Position numbers and translations under genes: made by a program
Assembly (NCBI GenBank): GCA_964385465.1
Contig: CAYLPJ010000026.1
Coordinates: forward strand, 1-64,000
Origin: CAYLPJ01 sp964385465
GTDB lineage: Bacteria; Planctomycetota; Phycisphaerae; SM23-33
Length of the DNA stretch: 64,000 bases
Direction of reading: 5' to 3'
Shown: positions 1-7,457 of the stretch, piece by piece
Layout of the letters: each line of letters opens with the position of its first letter
Position numbering within the stretch: position 1 is the stretch's first letter
Notes under the pieces: model-generated
What the model was told of the DNA's origin: nothing
The model's input: the letters and a program-made list of their open reading frames with translations, nothing else
Databases searched by the model: none

Positions 1-488
1 CTTTCATATCTTCACTCCACAGGGCGCGACGCCGGCTCTGGAGGGCGTCGGCGGGCGCGGCGGTTTCTTCGTCGATGGCGGCCGTTTACACACCCGGCCC
101 GTCTCCGCAAGCGTGGCAACGTCGGCCGTCGAAGTCGCCCCGCGCGCCCCGTCGAAACGGACCGCCGGCCATCGCACTCCACGGCCATCGCCGCCAAATA
201 TGGAGTGCGGCGGCAACGACGCCGCTTTTCTTCGCCAACGATTGCCGCCCGCACACCAGGCCCGTCGCGGCAAGCGTGGCTGCGTCGGCCGCCCGAGGCC
301 CGCGATGCCGCCCTCGAAAGCGGCGTCGTTGCCGCCGCACCACAGGCCGGCGCGGCCGCGATGCTCCCGATCGCAGATTGGCGGCCGTGAGATGGGAGGA
401 CCGCCGCGGCCTTGGATCGGGCGCCGGGTGGGGATATGGTTGGGGGAGGCTTGAGATGCCGATGGCGGACAGCCGAAGGAGACCCATC
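1..488. other. Non-coding, repeat-rich stretch at the window edge
   Basis: No convincing gene is seen in this interval. It holds a perfect 24-base inverted repeat (205-228 and 317-340, listed separately) and an imperfect direct repeat of about 42 bases (about 89-130 and 252-292), both copies centred on the words GGCCCGTC and CAAGCGTGGC. The open frames that run through it lack start signals and have arginine/proline/alanine-rich composition typical of GC-rich shadow translation. It may be degenerate repetitive DNA; the far left edge could belong to a gene outside the window. Confidence 0.5.
205..340. repeat. 136-bp element with perfect 24-bp inverted ends
   Basis: The left arm is 205-228 (begins GTGCGGCGGCAACGACG) and its exact reverse complement is at 317-340. 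The arms are separated by 88 bases. This could be a small non-autonomous mobile element or palindromic repeat, or a long RNA hairpin. There is no transposase, and target duplications were not identified. Confidence 0.6.
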
Positions 489-998
489 ATGCAGAAGCGG
501 GTGACGTTCGGGGTGGCGAAGGACTTGAAGTATCCCGAGGCGGTGGCGATTGCGATCGCCAAGGACCCGCAGGGCAAGTACAACCCCATCACGCTGGGCT
601 GGTGCATGCAGACGTCTCACAAGCCGGCCATGTGGGCGATCTCGGTGGGGTTGACGCGGTACTCCCACGAGGCGCTGGAGGCGGCCGAGGGATTCGTGCT
701 GGCGTTTCCCTCCGAGCACCAGGAGGCCGAGACGATGCACTTCGGCACGCGGTCCGGGCGTGACGAGGACAAGATCGCCGTGGCGGCGGCGACCACCCAG
801 CCGGCCGAGGAGATCGACGGGGTCCTGCTGGCCGACGCCGTGGCGAACTTCGAGTGCCGCAAGGCCGGTTCCCTGCTCAGCGGGGACCACACGATCTTCG
901 TCGGCGAGGTGGTCTGCTCGCACGTGAACGAGCAGGAGCTGAACCGGCTGTACACGGTGGCGCCGGGCTGGAAGATAGGAGGTCTGGGACGAGGGTAA
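489..998 (+). CDS. Flavin reductase-like domain protein
   Basis: A 169-residue cytoplasmic protein that resembles the flavin reductase-like (FMN-binding split barrel) family. The supports are the opening VTFGVAKDLKYPEAVAIA, the substrate-loop-like segment NPITLGWCMQTSHKP near residues 37-51, and a C-terminal half of the form LECRKAG/IFVGEVV. Such proteins bind FMN and either reduce free flavin or partner with an oxygenase. The start at 489 follows an AAGGAG motif with about 7 bases of spacing. An in-frame ATG at 456 also has a GGGGGAGG ahead of it and would add 11 residues. The gene stands alone, and the next gene converges on it. Family assignment is by pattern only. Confidence 0.7.
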   Translation: MQKRVTFGVAKDLKYPEAVAIAIAKDPQGKYNPITLGWCMQTSHKPAMWAISVGLTRYSHEALEAAEGFVLAFPSEHQEAETMHFGTRSGRDEDKIAVAAATTQPAEEIDGVLLADAVANFECRKAGSLLSGDHTIFVGEVVCSHVNEQELNRLYTVAPGWKIGGLGRG

Positions 999-1090
999 CG
1001 CTTTTACGAGCTTTGGGATTCAGGGCCCGGAGCCCAGACCCGTAAGCCCCTGTATATATCGCGTTTCTTATCTGTATATCGACGGTCCCC

Positions 1091-1237
1091 CCGGTGTCCC
1101 CTCTGTCCACTGTGTCCACCCGCTCCGGGGTGGACACGCGCATCAATTCACGCTAACCCTTGTTATATAAAAGCTTACAATAGAGAAACCCTCGATGTAT
1201 CCCCTGTCCAAAAGGGTGGACAGAACTGACACACCGG
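1091..1237 (-). repeat. Dispersed hairpin/AT-rich repeat, copy 1
   Basis: A 147-base element lying immediately after the stop codon of the lipoprotein gene, in that gene's sense. Read on the minus strand it starts CCGGTGTGTC then A then GTTCTGTCCACCC, the same start as the copy at 51260 with one mismatch in 24. It contains a hairpin CTGTCC-N8-GGACAG (plus-strand coordinates 1204-1223), an AT-rich core of about 75 bases containing TTATATAA, and a distal hairpin with a perfect 10-bp stem (1112-1121 with 1128-1137, loop of 6). Function unknown. Confidence 0.75.
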
Positions 1238-1238
1238 C

Positions 1239-2267
1239 TCATTCGCCGCCCGCGGCGGGGGGCTCGATGCGGAAGTCCGCCTCGCCGGCCTCCTGCCCGC
1301 CGGAGGTCAGCCGGACGGTGTACTCGCCGGTGCCCGACCGGGCGGCGAGCTCGACGGGGCTGAACTCGAAGGCCTTGCCTGCCCCCGACCACCGCCGCTC
1401 CCAGACGAACTCCGCCGAGGCGGTCGGCGCGGCGGCGTCCTTTCGGGAGACGGTCAGCAGGAAGCGGTTGCGGTCGCACTCGACGGGCAGGTCGACCACC
1501 ACGAGCATCCGCGGATCGGCGGGGTCGAATCGCTCGGCCTGCTGCCACTCCGTGCCCATCCGTGCCGAGGCGACCTTCAGGGCGTCGTCGGGGATGCGGA
1601 CCTCGGTCTCGACGACGGCGAGGTCGGCGGTCAGCTCGGCGGCGACGGCGTCGGTCGCGGCGGCCAGGCAGGCGTGGAGATCGCGGTCCGGCGGATCGCC
1701 GTCCTCGTCGCTCTCGGAGGTGACGGTCTCCGAGGCCGCACCCGGCGGCGTGCTGTGAAGCACCGACCCGTCGGAGACGCGGATCAGCCTGGCCGTCGCG
1801 GCGACCCGGGCCTCGTTGTGCAGGTGGTGGTACTCGATGTAATGGTCGATCACGCGGTCGCCGTCCTTGTCCCGCCTGTAGACCGGGCGCTCGCGCCACT
1901 GGCTGCTCTGCGTGGCGGCGTACTCGGTCACCGTGCCGGTGAGGATCGCCTGGACCCGCCGGCCGCTGCGGAGCCGCCCGGCGAGGTCGGCCCCGCCGCC
2001 GTGGACCTGCCCGCCGAGCAGGTCCGGCAGGTCGGCGGCCGTGTAGATGTGGTAGGTCCCGTTGGCGATCAGGTCGGCAGTGACTTTGGAAGCGAGGACC
2101 TGCCCGGCCTCGGGTCGGCCGGTGTGGTTGTCGAACGGCGCGACCAGGAGGGCGCGCAGGTCCGAGGTATAGAAGGCGGGGTACCGGGAGACGGTGATGG
2201 TCTTGCCGCATCCGGCGGCGAGGGCGAGGGCGACCAACGGCATCAGGCGCAACGGACGTGCATGCAT
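1239..2267 (-). CDS. Lipoprotein of unknown function, possibly CsgG/TolB-N-like
   Basis: A 342-residue predicted lipoprotein. The N-terminus MHARPLRLMPLVALALAAGC carries a lipobox with acylated Cys20. The region after the Cys (DLRALLVAPFDNHTGR, then a stretch with a helix and TADLIANGTYHIYT) has the look of the CsgG/TolB-N-like fold of outer-membrane-associated lipoproteins: a conserved strand ending in VAPFDN, then a helix that raises an inhibitor-like beta strand. The C-terminal third (VVVDLPVECDRNRFLLTVSR onward) reads as a beta-sandwich. No enzymatic motif is visible. The upstream sequence has a TATAAT -10 box. The dispersed repeat at 1091-1237 directly follows the stop codon. Function is inferred only as an envelope protein. 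Confidence 0.75.
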   Translation of the reverse strand: MHARPLRLMPLVALALAAGCGKTITVSRYPAFYTSDLRALLVAPFDNHTGRPEAGQVLASKVTADLIANGTYHIYTAADLPDLLGGQVHGGGADLAGRLRSGRRVQAILTGTVTEYAATQSSQWRERPVYRRDKDGDRVIDHYIEYHHLHNEARVAATARLIRVSDGSVLHSTPPGAASETVTSESDEDGDPPDRDLHACLAAATDAVAAELTADLAVVETEVRIPDDALKVASARMGTEWQQAERFDPADPRMLVVVDLPVECDRNRFLLTVSRKDAAAPTASAEFVWERRWSGAGKAFEFSPVELAARSGTGEYTVRLTSGGQEAGEADFRIEPPAAGGE

Positions 2268-2302
2268 GACGTGTCCCTTTCCCGGGCTGGCGGTTTCCGG
2301 CG

Positions 2303-2331
2303 ATTATAGGCCGAAGGCTTCGGAGCCGCCA
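2303..2331 (-). promoter_or_regulatory. Promoter with internal palindrome for the lipoprotein gene
   Basis: On the minus strand a perfect TATAAT (2308-2303) sits 36 bases upstream of the start at 2267, with a weak -35 TGGCGG (2331-2326) at 17-base spacing. A 13-base odd palindrome CCGAAGGCTTCGG (2311-2323) fills the spacer. It could be an operator, or the stem of a weak terminator of the permease gene upstream, since no T-run follows it. Confidence 0.5.
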
Positions 2332-2340
2332 GGGACGGAA

Positions 2341-3171
2341 TCAGCGGATCAGCGCGGCGGCGCCCTTGTAGCAGAGGCTCCCTCCGGCCAGTGCGAGCAT
2401 GACGTAGACGACGGCGGTGAACTGCTTCTGGTTGACGCGGTTGTGCAGCAGCAGGCCGAGCCCGGCCCCGGCGGCGATGGCGGGCAGCAGCACGAGCCCG
2501 GCCCCGAGGGTGGCGGTGTTGATCATCCCCTCGGCGAAGTAGGGCACGAGCTTGAGCTGGTTGCCGATCCAGAAGAACAGCGCCGTGGAGGCGACGAACT
2601 GCCCCTTGGGCATCTGCTGTGGGAGCATGTACATGGCGATGACCGGCCCGGCGGCGTGGGCGAGCGTCGAGCAGAACCCCGCCGACCCGCCGGCGATGCA
2701 GCCGTGGCGGAAGGTGGCGCGGAAGACCAGCGGCCGACCGCGCAGGGCCCGGATGGCCTGGAGCGCGACGAAGCCCAGCGCGATGGCGCCGACGCCGATC
2801 TTCAGCCAGGCGTCGCTGAGCTCGCGTCCGCGTGCGGCGTCGAGGCGGTTGAGCAGGTTCAGCAGGGCCCAGCCGGCGCCGACGCCGACGACCGTGCCGG
2901 GCAGCAGCATGCGGACGACCCGCCAGTTCCACTTGCCAAGCCAGCAGGCGACGGCGACGTAGTCCCCGGCGATGAGGATCGGCAGGAGGATGCCCAGGGC
3001 AAGCTGCGTCCGCCCGGCGCAGGCGAGGATCATCAGCGGCACGGCGAGCAGGCCGACACTGCCTCCAAAGCCCGCCTTGGCCATGCTGAAGAGGATCGCC
3101 GACAGCGAGCCGACGGTGAGGAACAGCGCGAGGTTGTCGATCTCCGGCGGGATCAGCGACCAGCCGAGCAT
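2341..3171 (-). CDS. TauE/SafE family sulfite exporter-like permease
   Basis: A 276-residue polytopic membrane protein of the TauE/SafE (DUF81) family, thought to move sulfite, sulfoacetate or other organosulfur anions across the inner membrane. It shows the family's two-half design. The first half has the signature GFGGSVGLLAVPLMIL near residues 35-50. The second repeats it as GGSAGFCSTLAHAAGPVIA near residues 162-180. There are about eight hydrophobic segments. The start at 3171 was chosen for the GGAGGT ribosome site 5 bases upstream; the open frame continues upstream but reads as low-complexity shadow. It lies 73 bases before the lipoprotein gene on the same strand, which has its own TATAAT promoter. 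Substrate is not predictable. Confidence 0.88.
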   Translation of the reverse strand: MLGWSLIPPEIDNLALFLTVGSLSAILFSMAKAGFGGSVGLLAVPLMILACAGRTQLALGILLPILIAGDYVAVACWLGKWNWRVVRMLLPGTVVGVGAGWALLNLLNRLDAARGRELSDAWLKIGVGAIALGFVALQAIRALRGRPLVFRATFRHGCIAGGSAGFCSTLAHAAGPVIAMYMLPQQMPKGQFVASTALFFWIGNQLKLVPYFAEGMINTATLGAGLVLLPAIAAGAGLGLLLHNRVNQKQFTAVVYVMLALAGGSLCYKGAAALIR

Positions 3172-3501
3172 GGGCACCTCCGGGCGGCTCTGTGCGTCCG
3201 CGGTCCGCCTTCGCGGTCCGCCCATTGAAGGCACTGGGTGCGGGAATGCAACCGCAAATCGCAGGAGGCGCGTCGCGTCTCGGCCGACCGTCGGTGTCCC
3301 GGCTGAAATGTTCGCCCGTCGAAGCCGACTACCGCAGCAGTGGCCAATTCGCCCATGGCCACGGACCGCCAGCCGGCGGCCATGGAATTGCTGGCCCGCG
3401 GCGGGGGCGGCCGCTACAATGGCCGGTCGCGTCATGGGCCGATGCGGTTGCGCCGCTCTGGCGACCGCGAGCCGCGCGGCGACCGACGCCGAGAACCGAC
3501 G
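3172..3501. other. Divergent intergenic region with -10 box for the rhomboid gene
   Basis: This 330-base gap separates the divergent permease and rhomboid genes. On the plus strand TACAAT (3415-3420) is a good -10 box 82 bases before the rhomboid start, but no good -35 lies 16-18 bases ahead of it. Close to the permease start is a tandem 11-base repeat CGCGGTCCGCC (about 3209-3232). No small gene is convincing here. Confidence 0.4.
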
Positions 3502-4707
3502 ATGTTCATACCGATCCGCACCGACTACCGGATGACCGTTCGCCCGTGGGTGAACTATGCGCTGATCGCGGCGAACATCGTAATCCACGTGCTCGCCTCC
3601 CGGATGGACCCGTACGACCCGGTGCTGCGGTCGATGCTGCTGTACCCCGACGCCCCGCAGCTCAGCCAGTTCTTCACGTCGATCTTCCTGCACGCCGACT
3701 GGATGCACCTGCTGGGCAACATGCTGTTCCTGTGGGTTTTCGGCAACGCCCTCAACGACCGGCTCGGGCACGTGGCCTACCTGGCGTTCTACCTCGGCGG
3801 CGGGGTGCTGGCGGGCGTCGGCTACGTCCTGCTGGCCGGCGACGCGCCGGTCCTCGGCGCCTCGGGGGCCATCTGCGGGGTCACCGGCGCGTACCTCGTG
3901 CTGTTCCCCCGCGTCCGCCTGACGGTGCTGATGTGGCTGTTCTACTTCATCACCACCATGCAGGTCTCCAGCCTGTTCTTCGTGGGCTTCCAGGCGTTGT
4001 ACAACTTCTTCATGACCCTCGTCGGGGCCGAGCGCGGCGTCGCCTACGCCGCGCACTCCAGCGGGTACGTCTACGGCATCGTGGTCGGCTTCGGCCTGCT
4101 GGGGCTGAAGCTCGTCCCGCGGGACGGCATGGACCTGCTGGCCATGCTCAGCCAGTCCCAGCGGCGCCAGCGCTACCGGCGGATGGTCTCCCGCGGGTAC
4201 AACCCGTTCCAGGGCACCGGGCCCGGCGGGCGACCGGCGACCGTCAACGTGCCCTCCCGCGGGCGATGGGTCCAGGCGCGCAGCGTCCAGACCGCCCCGC
4301 CGGACAGCGAGGTCTCCCGCGAGCTCCAGCTCCGCCGCGAGATCTCACGAGACTGCGCCGCCCACAACCTCGCCGACGCGGCCGAGAAGTACCTCCAGCT
4401 CGTCCAGATCGCCGACGACGCCGTGCTCAGCAAGCAGAACCAGCTCGACGTGGCCAACCAGCTCATGGCCGCCGAGCAGAACCCCGCCGCCGCCGACGCC
4501 TACGAGCGGCTGCTCAAGCACTACCCCAACTACGAGCACGCGCCGGACATCTACCTGATGCTCGGGCTGCTCTACGGCCGATACCTCCACCAGGACGACC
4601 GCGCCGAGCACTACCTCGGCCGTGCCGCCGAGACCCTCTCGGACAGCGGCAAGGCGGAGATGGCCCGCCGGGAGCTCCAGGCCGTCCGCCAGAACCGCAG
4701 CCGATAG
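3502..4707 (+). CDS. Rhomboid intramembrane serine protease with C-terminal TPR region
   Basis: A 401-residue protein. Residues about 1-215 form a rhomboid protease domain, which cleaves transmembrane substrates within the bilayer. The HxxxN element (HADWMHLLGN, residues about 64-73), the catalytic serine motif GASGAICG with Ser121, and the catalytic His185 in AHSSGYVYG are all present, so the enzyme should be active. After a linker of about 70 residues, residues about 270-401 carry TPR-like helices (DAAEKYLQLVQIADD, AADAYERLLKHYPNYEHAP, AEHYLGRAAET) that would be cytoplasmic. The start at 3502 is taken because the rhomboid fold begins there; its ribosome site is weak. The two membrane-protein genes downstream run in the same direction (first gap 22 bases) and may be co-transcribed. 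Confidence 0.9.
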   Translation: MFIPIRTDYRMTVRPWVNYALIAANIVIHVLASRMDPYDPVLRSMLLYPDAPQLSQFFTSIFLHADWMHLLGNMLFLWVFGNALNDRLGHVAYLAFYLGGGVLAGVGYVLLAGDAPVLGASGAICGVTGAYLVLFPRVRLTVLMWLFYFITTMQVSSLFFVGFQALYNFFMTLVGAERGVAYAAHSSGYVYGIVVGFGLLGLKLVPRDGMDLLAMLSQSQRRQRYRRMVSRGYNPFQGTGPGGRPATVNVPSRGRWVQARSVQTAPPDSEVSRELQLRREISRDCAAHNLADAAEKYLQLVQIADDAVLSKQNQLDVANQLMAAEQNPAAADAYERLLKHYPNYEHAPDIYLMLGLLYGRYLHQDDRAEHYLGRAAETLSDSGKAEMARRELQAVRQNRSR

Positions 4708-4729
4708 CGCCCCGGGGAGACCCTCCACC

Positions 4730-5512
4730 ATGCTCGCAGTGTTGCCCGCGAACGTACCGACGACGATGCCGGCCTTCCTGACCGGGCCCGCCGAGCCGTA
4801 CGTCGCCATCGGGGCCGTCGTCGTCGGGGCCGTGCTGCTGCTGTGGGGGCGGGTCGCCAGCCGCGTGCTGGTGATCCTGCTGGCCGGAGCGGTGGGCTAC
4901 CAGCTCGCCTCGGCCTACGCGCCGCAGATCAACCTCCGCCCCCTGCTGGGCGGGCTCGGCGGGGCCGTCATCGGCGCCGCGCTGGGGCTGATCCTCGCCC
5001 GGCTGGCGTGGGCGATAGCCCTGGGGCTGGTGCTGGCCGCCGTCGGGGCGGCGGTGGCGATGACCCAGCCGGCGCTGTCGGCGGCGGCGACGCAGGCGGC
5101 ACAGACCGCCGCGACGCGAGCGGCCGAGGGGACGGAGTTCGCCGAGGTCCTGCGGAGGCTCCTGGACCTCAACCGCCAGTCGGGGGGGCTGACGGCCCTG
5201 CCGGTGGCGGGCATTGTCGGCGGGCTCTTCGGCCTGGTCGTCGGTCTCGTCGTCGGCCTGGTCCTGCCCCGCGTGACCGTGATTTTCATGTCCTCCCTGC
5301 TGGGCGCCACGCTGCTGACCGCCGGCGGGCTCCGGGCGGCCGCCCTGCTCCAGCCGGACCTGGAGGCGCGACTCCAGTCGCAGCCGACCGTGCTGGGAGG
5401 CATCGCCGCGACGGCGTTCCTGATCGGCCTGCTCTACCAGGCGCTCTCTCTGTTCCGCAAGCGCCGCGGCGGCGCTGTCGAGGACGACGAGGACGACGAG
5501 GACGACGACTGA
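4730..5512 (+). CDS. Polytopic membrane protein with acidic tail
   Basis: A 260-residue membrane protein with about six or seven hydrophobic segments rich in Gly/Ala/Val/Leu, and a highly charged C-terminus: KRRGG followed by a run of Asp and Glu to the end. The pattern of glycine-spaced helices (LVILLAGAVGYQLAS, LGGAVIGAALGLILARLAW) faintly recalls the DUF4203/TMEM198-like group, but this is not secure. A non-membrane stretch rich in Ala and Thr lies near residues 115-155. It sits between the rhomboid protease and another membrane protein of similar helix style at 5682, so the three may form one membrane-associated unit. No catalytic residues are evident and its function is unknown. The start at 4730 follows GGGGAG at about 14 bases, which is loose spacing. 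Confidence 0.75.
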   Translation: MLAVLPANVPTTMPAFLTGPAEPYVAIGAVVVGAVLLLWGRVASRVLVILLAGAVGYQLASAYAPQINLRPLLGGLGGAVIGAALGLILARLAWAIALGLVLAAVGAAVAMTQPALSAAATQAAQTAATRAAEGTEFAEVLRRLLDLNRQSGGLTALPVAGIVGGLFGLVVGLVVGLVLPRVTVIFMSSLLGATLLTAGGLRAAALLQPDLEARLQSQPTVLGGIAATAFLIGLLYQALSLFRKRRGGAVEDDEDDEDDD

Positions 5513-5681
5513 TCGCTCTCCCGCACCCCCTCGGGGCCGGGCCGCCGTCCCGCCGCCGGCGATAAAGGCCGATCAAATCCTGCCTTTCGTGCCGACAGAA
5601 GATGTACGCCCCGGCGCGTCCGCCAGTCGCCGCCGGGGGCGTGTCGGCAACTCAGAGCCCCGCGGAGAAGGACCGTATCGC

Positions 5682-6434
5682 ATGAGTGGCGCGATGCTGA
5701 CAGCCCTGGCCCAGACCGAGGGACCGGCCTCGGCGCCGGGAACGTTCCGCCTGCCGCCGATGCCCTCCCAGACCGAGGTCGTCGACTACCTCATCGACCT
5801 GGGCAGCAGCGAGTACGGGGCGGTGATGGCCATGCTCCTGTTCGCCTGCGGGCTGGTCTACATGCTCCAGGGCTGGAAGATCTTCAAGGTCCTCGTCGTC
5901 GCCAACGCCGCCGTCCTGGGCGCCGTCGTCGGCGGGAAGCTCGGCATGCTGCTGCACGGGCAGAACACATGGCTGTACACCGGCATCGCCGGGGGGCTTC
6001 TGCTCGCCGTCCTCGCCGGACCGCTGATGCGCTACGCCGTCAGCCTCATGGGCGGCCTGGCCGGCAGCTTCCTGGGCTACGCGCTCTGGCGGTACCTCGC
6101 CGACACGCTCGGCCAGCCGGACATGCTCACCTACGCCTGGGTCGGCGCGCTGATCGGGCTGATCACCCTGGGCCTGCTGGCGTTCGTGATCCTCCAGATC
6201 GTCGTGACCATCGTCACCAGCGTGCAGGGGGCGCTGATGACCGTCTGCGGCATCGTCGCGCTGCTGATGAAATACCAGCCGCTCCGCGACAGCCTGGAGA
6301 TGCCCCTCCGCCACAACACCCACCTCGTCCTGCTGCTGATCGGCGTCCCGGCGGTCATCGGCTTCGCCATGCAGCAGACCTACATCGCCAAGAAGGCCAG
6401 GAAGAAGAAGTCCGACAGCGGCGGCGGATCGTAG
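5682..6434 (+). CDS. Polytopic membrane protein, related in style to its neighbour
   Basis: A 250-residue membrane protein with about seven hydrophobic segments. The segment GWKIFKVLVVANAAVLGAVV near residues 62-81 and the following glycine-spaced helices resemble those of the gene at 4730 (VASRVLVILLAGAVGYQLAS), suggesting the two are distant paralogues of one small family. The protein ends in a basic and serine/glycine tail (KKARKKKSDSGGGS). The start at 5682 was chosen for an AAGGA motif 10 bases upstream; the open frame ahead of it is Arg/Pro-rich shadow. The 170-base gap to the previous gene holds no clear promoter. Function unknown; it is probably an inner-membrane partner of the preceding proteins. 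Confidence 0.78.
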   Translation: MSGAMLTALAQTEGPASAPGTFRLPPMPSQTEVVDYLIDLGSSEYGAVMAMLLFACGLVYMLQGWKIFKVLVVANAAVLGAVVGGKLGMLLHGQNTWLYTGIAGGLLLAVLAGPLMRYAVSLMGGLAGSFLGYALWRYLADTLGQPDMLTYAWVGALIGLITLGLLAFVILQIVVTIVTSVQGALMTVCGIVALLMKYQPLRDSLEMPLRHNTHLVLLLIGVPAVIGFAMQQTYIAKKARKKKSDSGGGS

Positions 6435-6499
6435 CCGCCGGCTGCCACCGGCCGGGAGGGCCCGTCAGGCGTCGCACCGCCCCGGGCCCGGCGTGCAGC

Positions 6500-7195
6500 T
6501 CAGTTCGCCTGCGCCCTGGCGGCAGCGAGGAGTGATTCGCTGTCCAGGCGAGCCTTGTAGTCGGGATCGTGATGGGCGAACCGGATCACACCTTCGCGGT
6601 CGATCAGGAACACCGCGGGGACCGGCAGGATGTGGTGCGTCCGCCCGGACGCGGCCTCGATGTCGATGTCGTACTCGGTGAGGTACTTCTCGTGCGTGGC
6701 GTCGTCCACCCGGAAGGCCAGGCCGAACGCGCGGGCGGCCTCGGCATCGCTGTCGGAGAGCAGCGTGTAGGTCAGTTCGCCAGCCCGCTTGCTCTTCTGT
6801 AGTTCGGCCGGGCGGTCGGGACTGACGGCGAGCACCTGGTAGCCCAGCTCCCGAAGGTCGGCCTTGATCTCCTGGAGTTCGGCGAGGTGGCTTGTGCAGT
6901 AGGGGCACCAGCCGCCGCGGTAGAAGACCAGCACGGCCGGCTGCCTCGCGGTGGCGGCGCGGAGGTCGAACGGTGCGTCGTTGGCTGTCCGCAACGTCAC
7001 CTCCGGCACGCGGGCGCCGACGGCGAGCCCCGGCGCGTCCTCGGCCGATCTGGTGACGCCCACGGGGGTCGACTCCCTGGCGTCAGCGTTGGCGTCGGTG
7101 GCGTCGCCGGGCAGGCCCGAAGGCGAACCGCAACCGGGGGACAACGCGAGGACGGCGAGGGCGAACGGCATCGTCAGGACCATGGCGGGCTTCAT
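6500..7195 (-). CDS. Lipoprotein peroxiredoxin (AhpC/TSA-like)
   Basis: A 231-residue protein of the thioredoxin-fold peroxiredoxin-like group. An N-terminal lipoprotein-type signal ends in ALSPGC with Cys22; proline two residues before the Cys is atypical. After a linker of about 40 residues comes the AhpC/TSA-like domain. Its active site FYRGGWCPYC has Cys97 and Cys100, so it is a CXXC type that could act as a peroxide reductase or a thiol-disulfide enzyme. Further family marks are YQVLAVSPDRP and the late VPAVFLIDREGVIRF. The start at 7195 is supported by GGAGGT 5 bases upstream. It is transcribed away from trpB and is probably an envelope redox-defence protein. Confidence 0.82.
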   Translation of the reverse strand: MKPAMVLTMPFALAVLALSPGCGSPSGLPGDATDANADARESTPVGVTRSAEDAPGLAVGARVPEVTLRTANDAPFDLRAATARQPAVLVFYRGGWCPYCTSHLAELQEIKADLRELGYQVLAVSPDRPAELQKSKRAGELTYTLLSDSDAEAARAFGLAFRVDDATHEKYLTEYDIDIEAASGRTHHILPVPAVFLIDREGVIRFAHHDPDYKARLDSESLLAAARAQAN

Positions 7196-7351
7196 ATCGC
7201 ACCTCCGGGCGCGGGACTGTGCGGCGACACTTTCACTTCCATGGTAGGCGCCGCTCCTGCCGCCCGCCCCCGGTCCCCCCCCGCTCCCGCTGGTCACCTG
7301 CCACCGACCGGCGGGGCGCCGGGAACGGAAGCGGCGTTCGCCGGGCGGCGA

Positions 7352-7380
7352 TTGACACATCCCGGGGCGATGCCTATACT
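7352..7380 (+). promoter_or_regulatory. Consensus sigma-70 promoter of trpB
   Basis: A perfect -35 TTGACA (7352-7357) and a -10 TATACT (7375-7380) are separated by exactly 17 bases. The predicted transcription start is near 7387, giving a leader of about 70 bases before trpB. No attenuator or tryptophan-rich leader peptide is apparent in that leader. Confidence 0.85.
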
Positions 7381-7457
7381 CCGCCGCGTCGCTTGCATAC
7401 GGGCTCCGCGTCGGTCGGCGTCCGGTTCGCACATCCTGCCACAGAGAGGAAAGGGCC

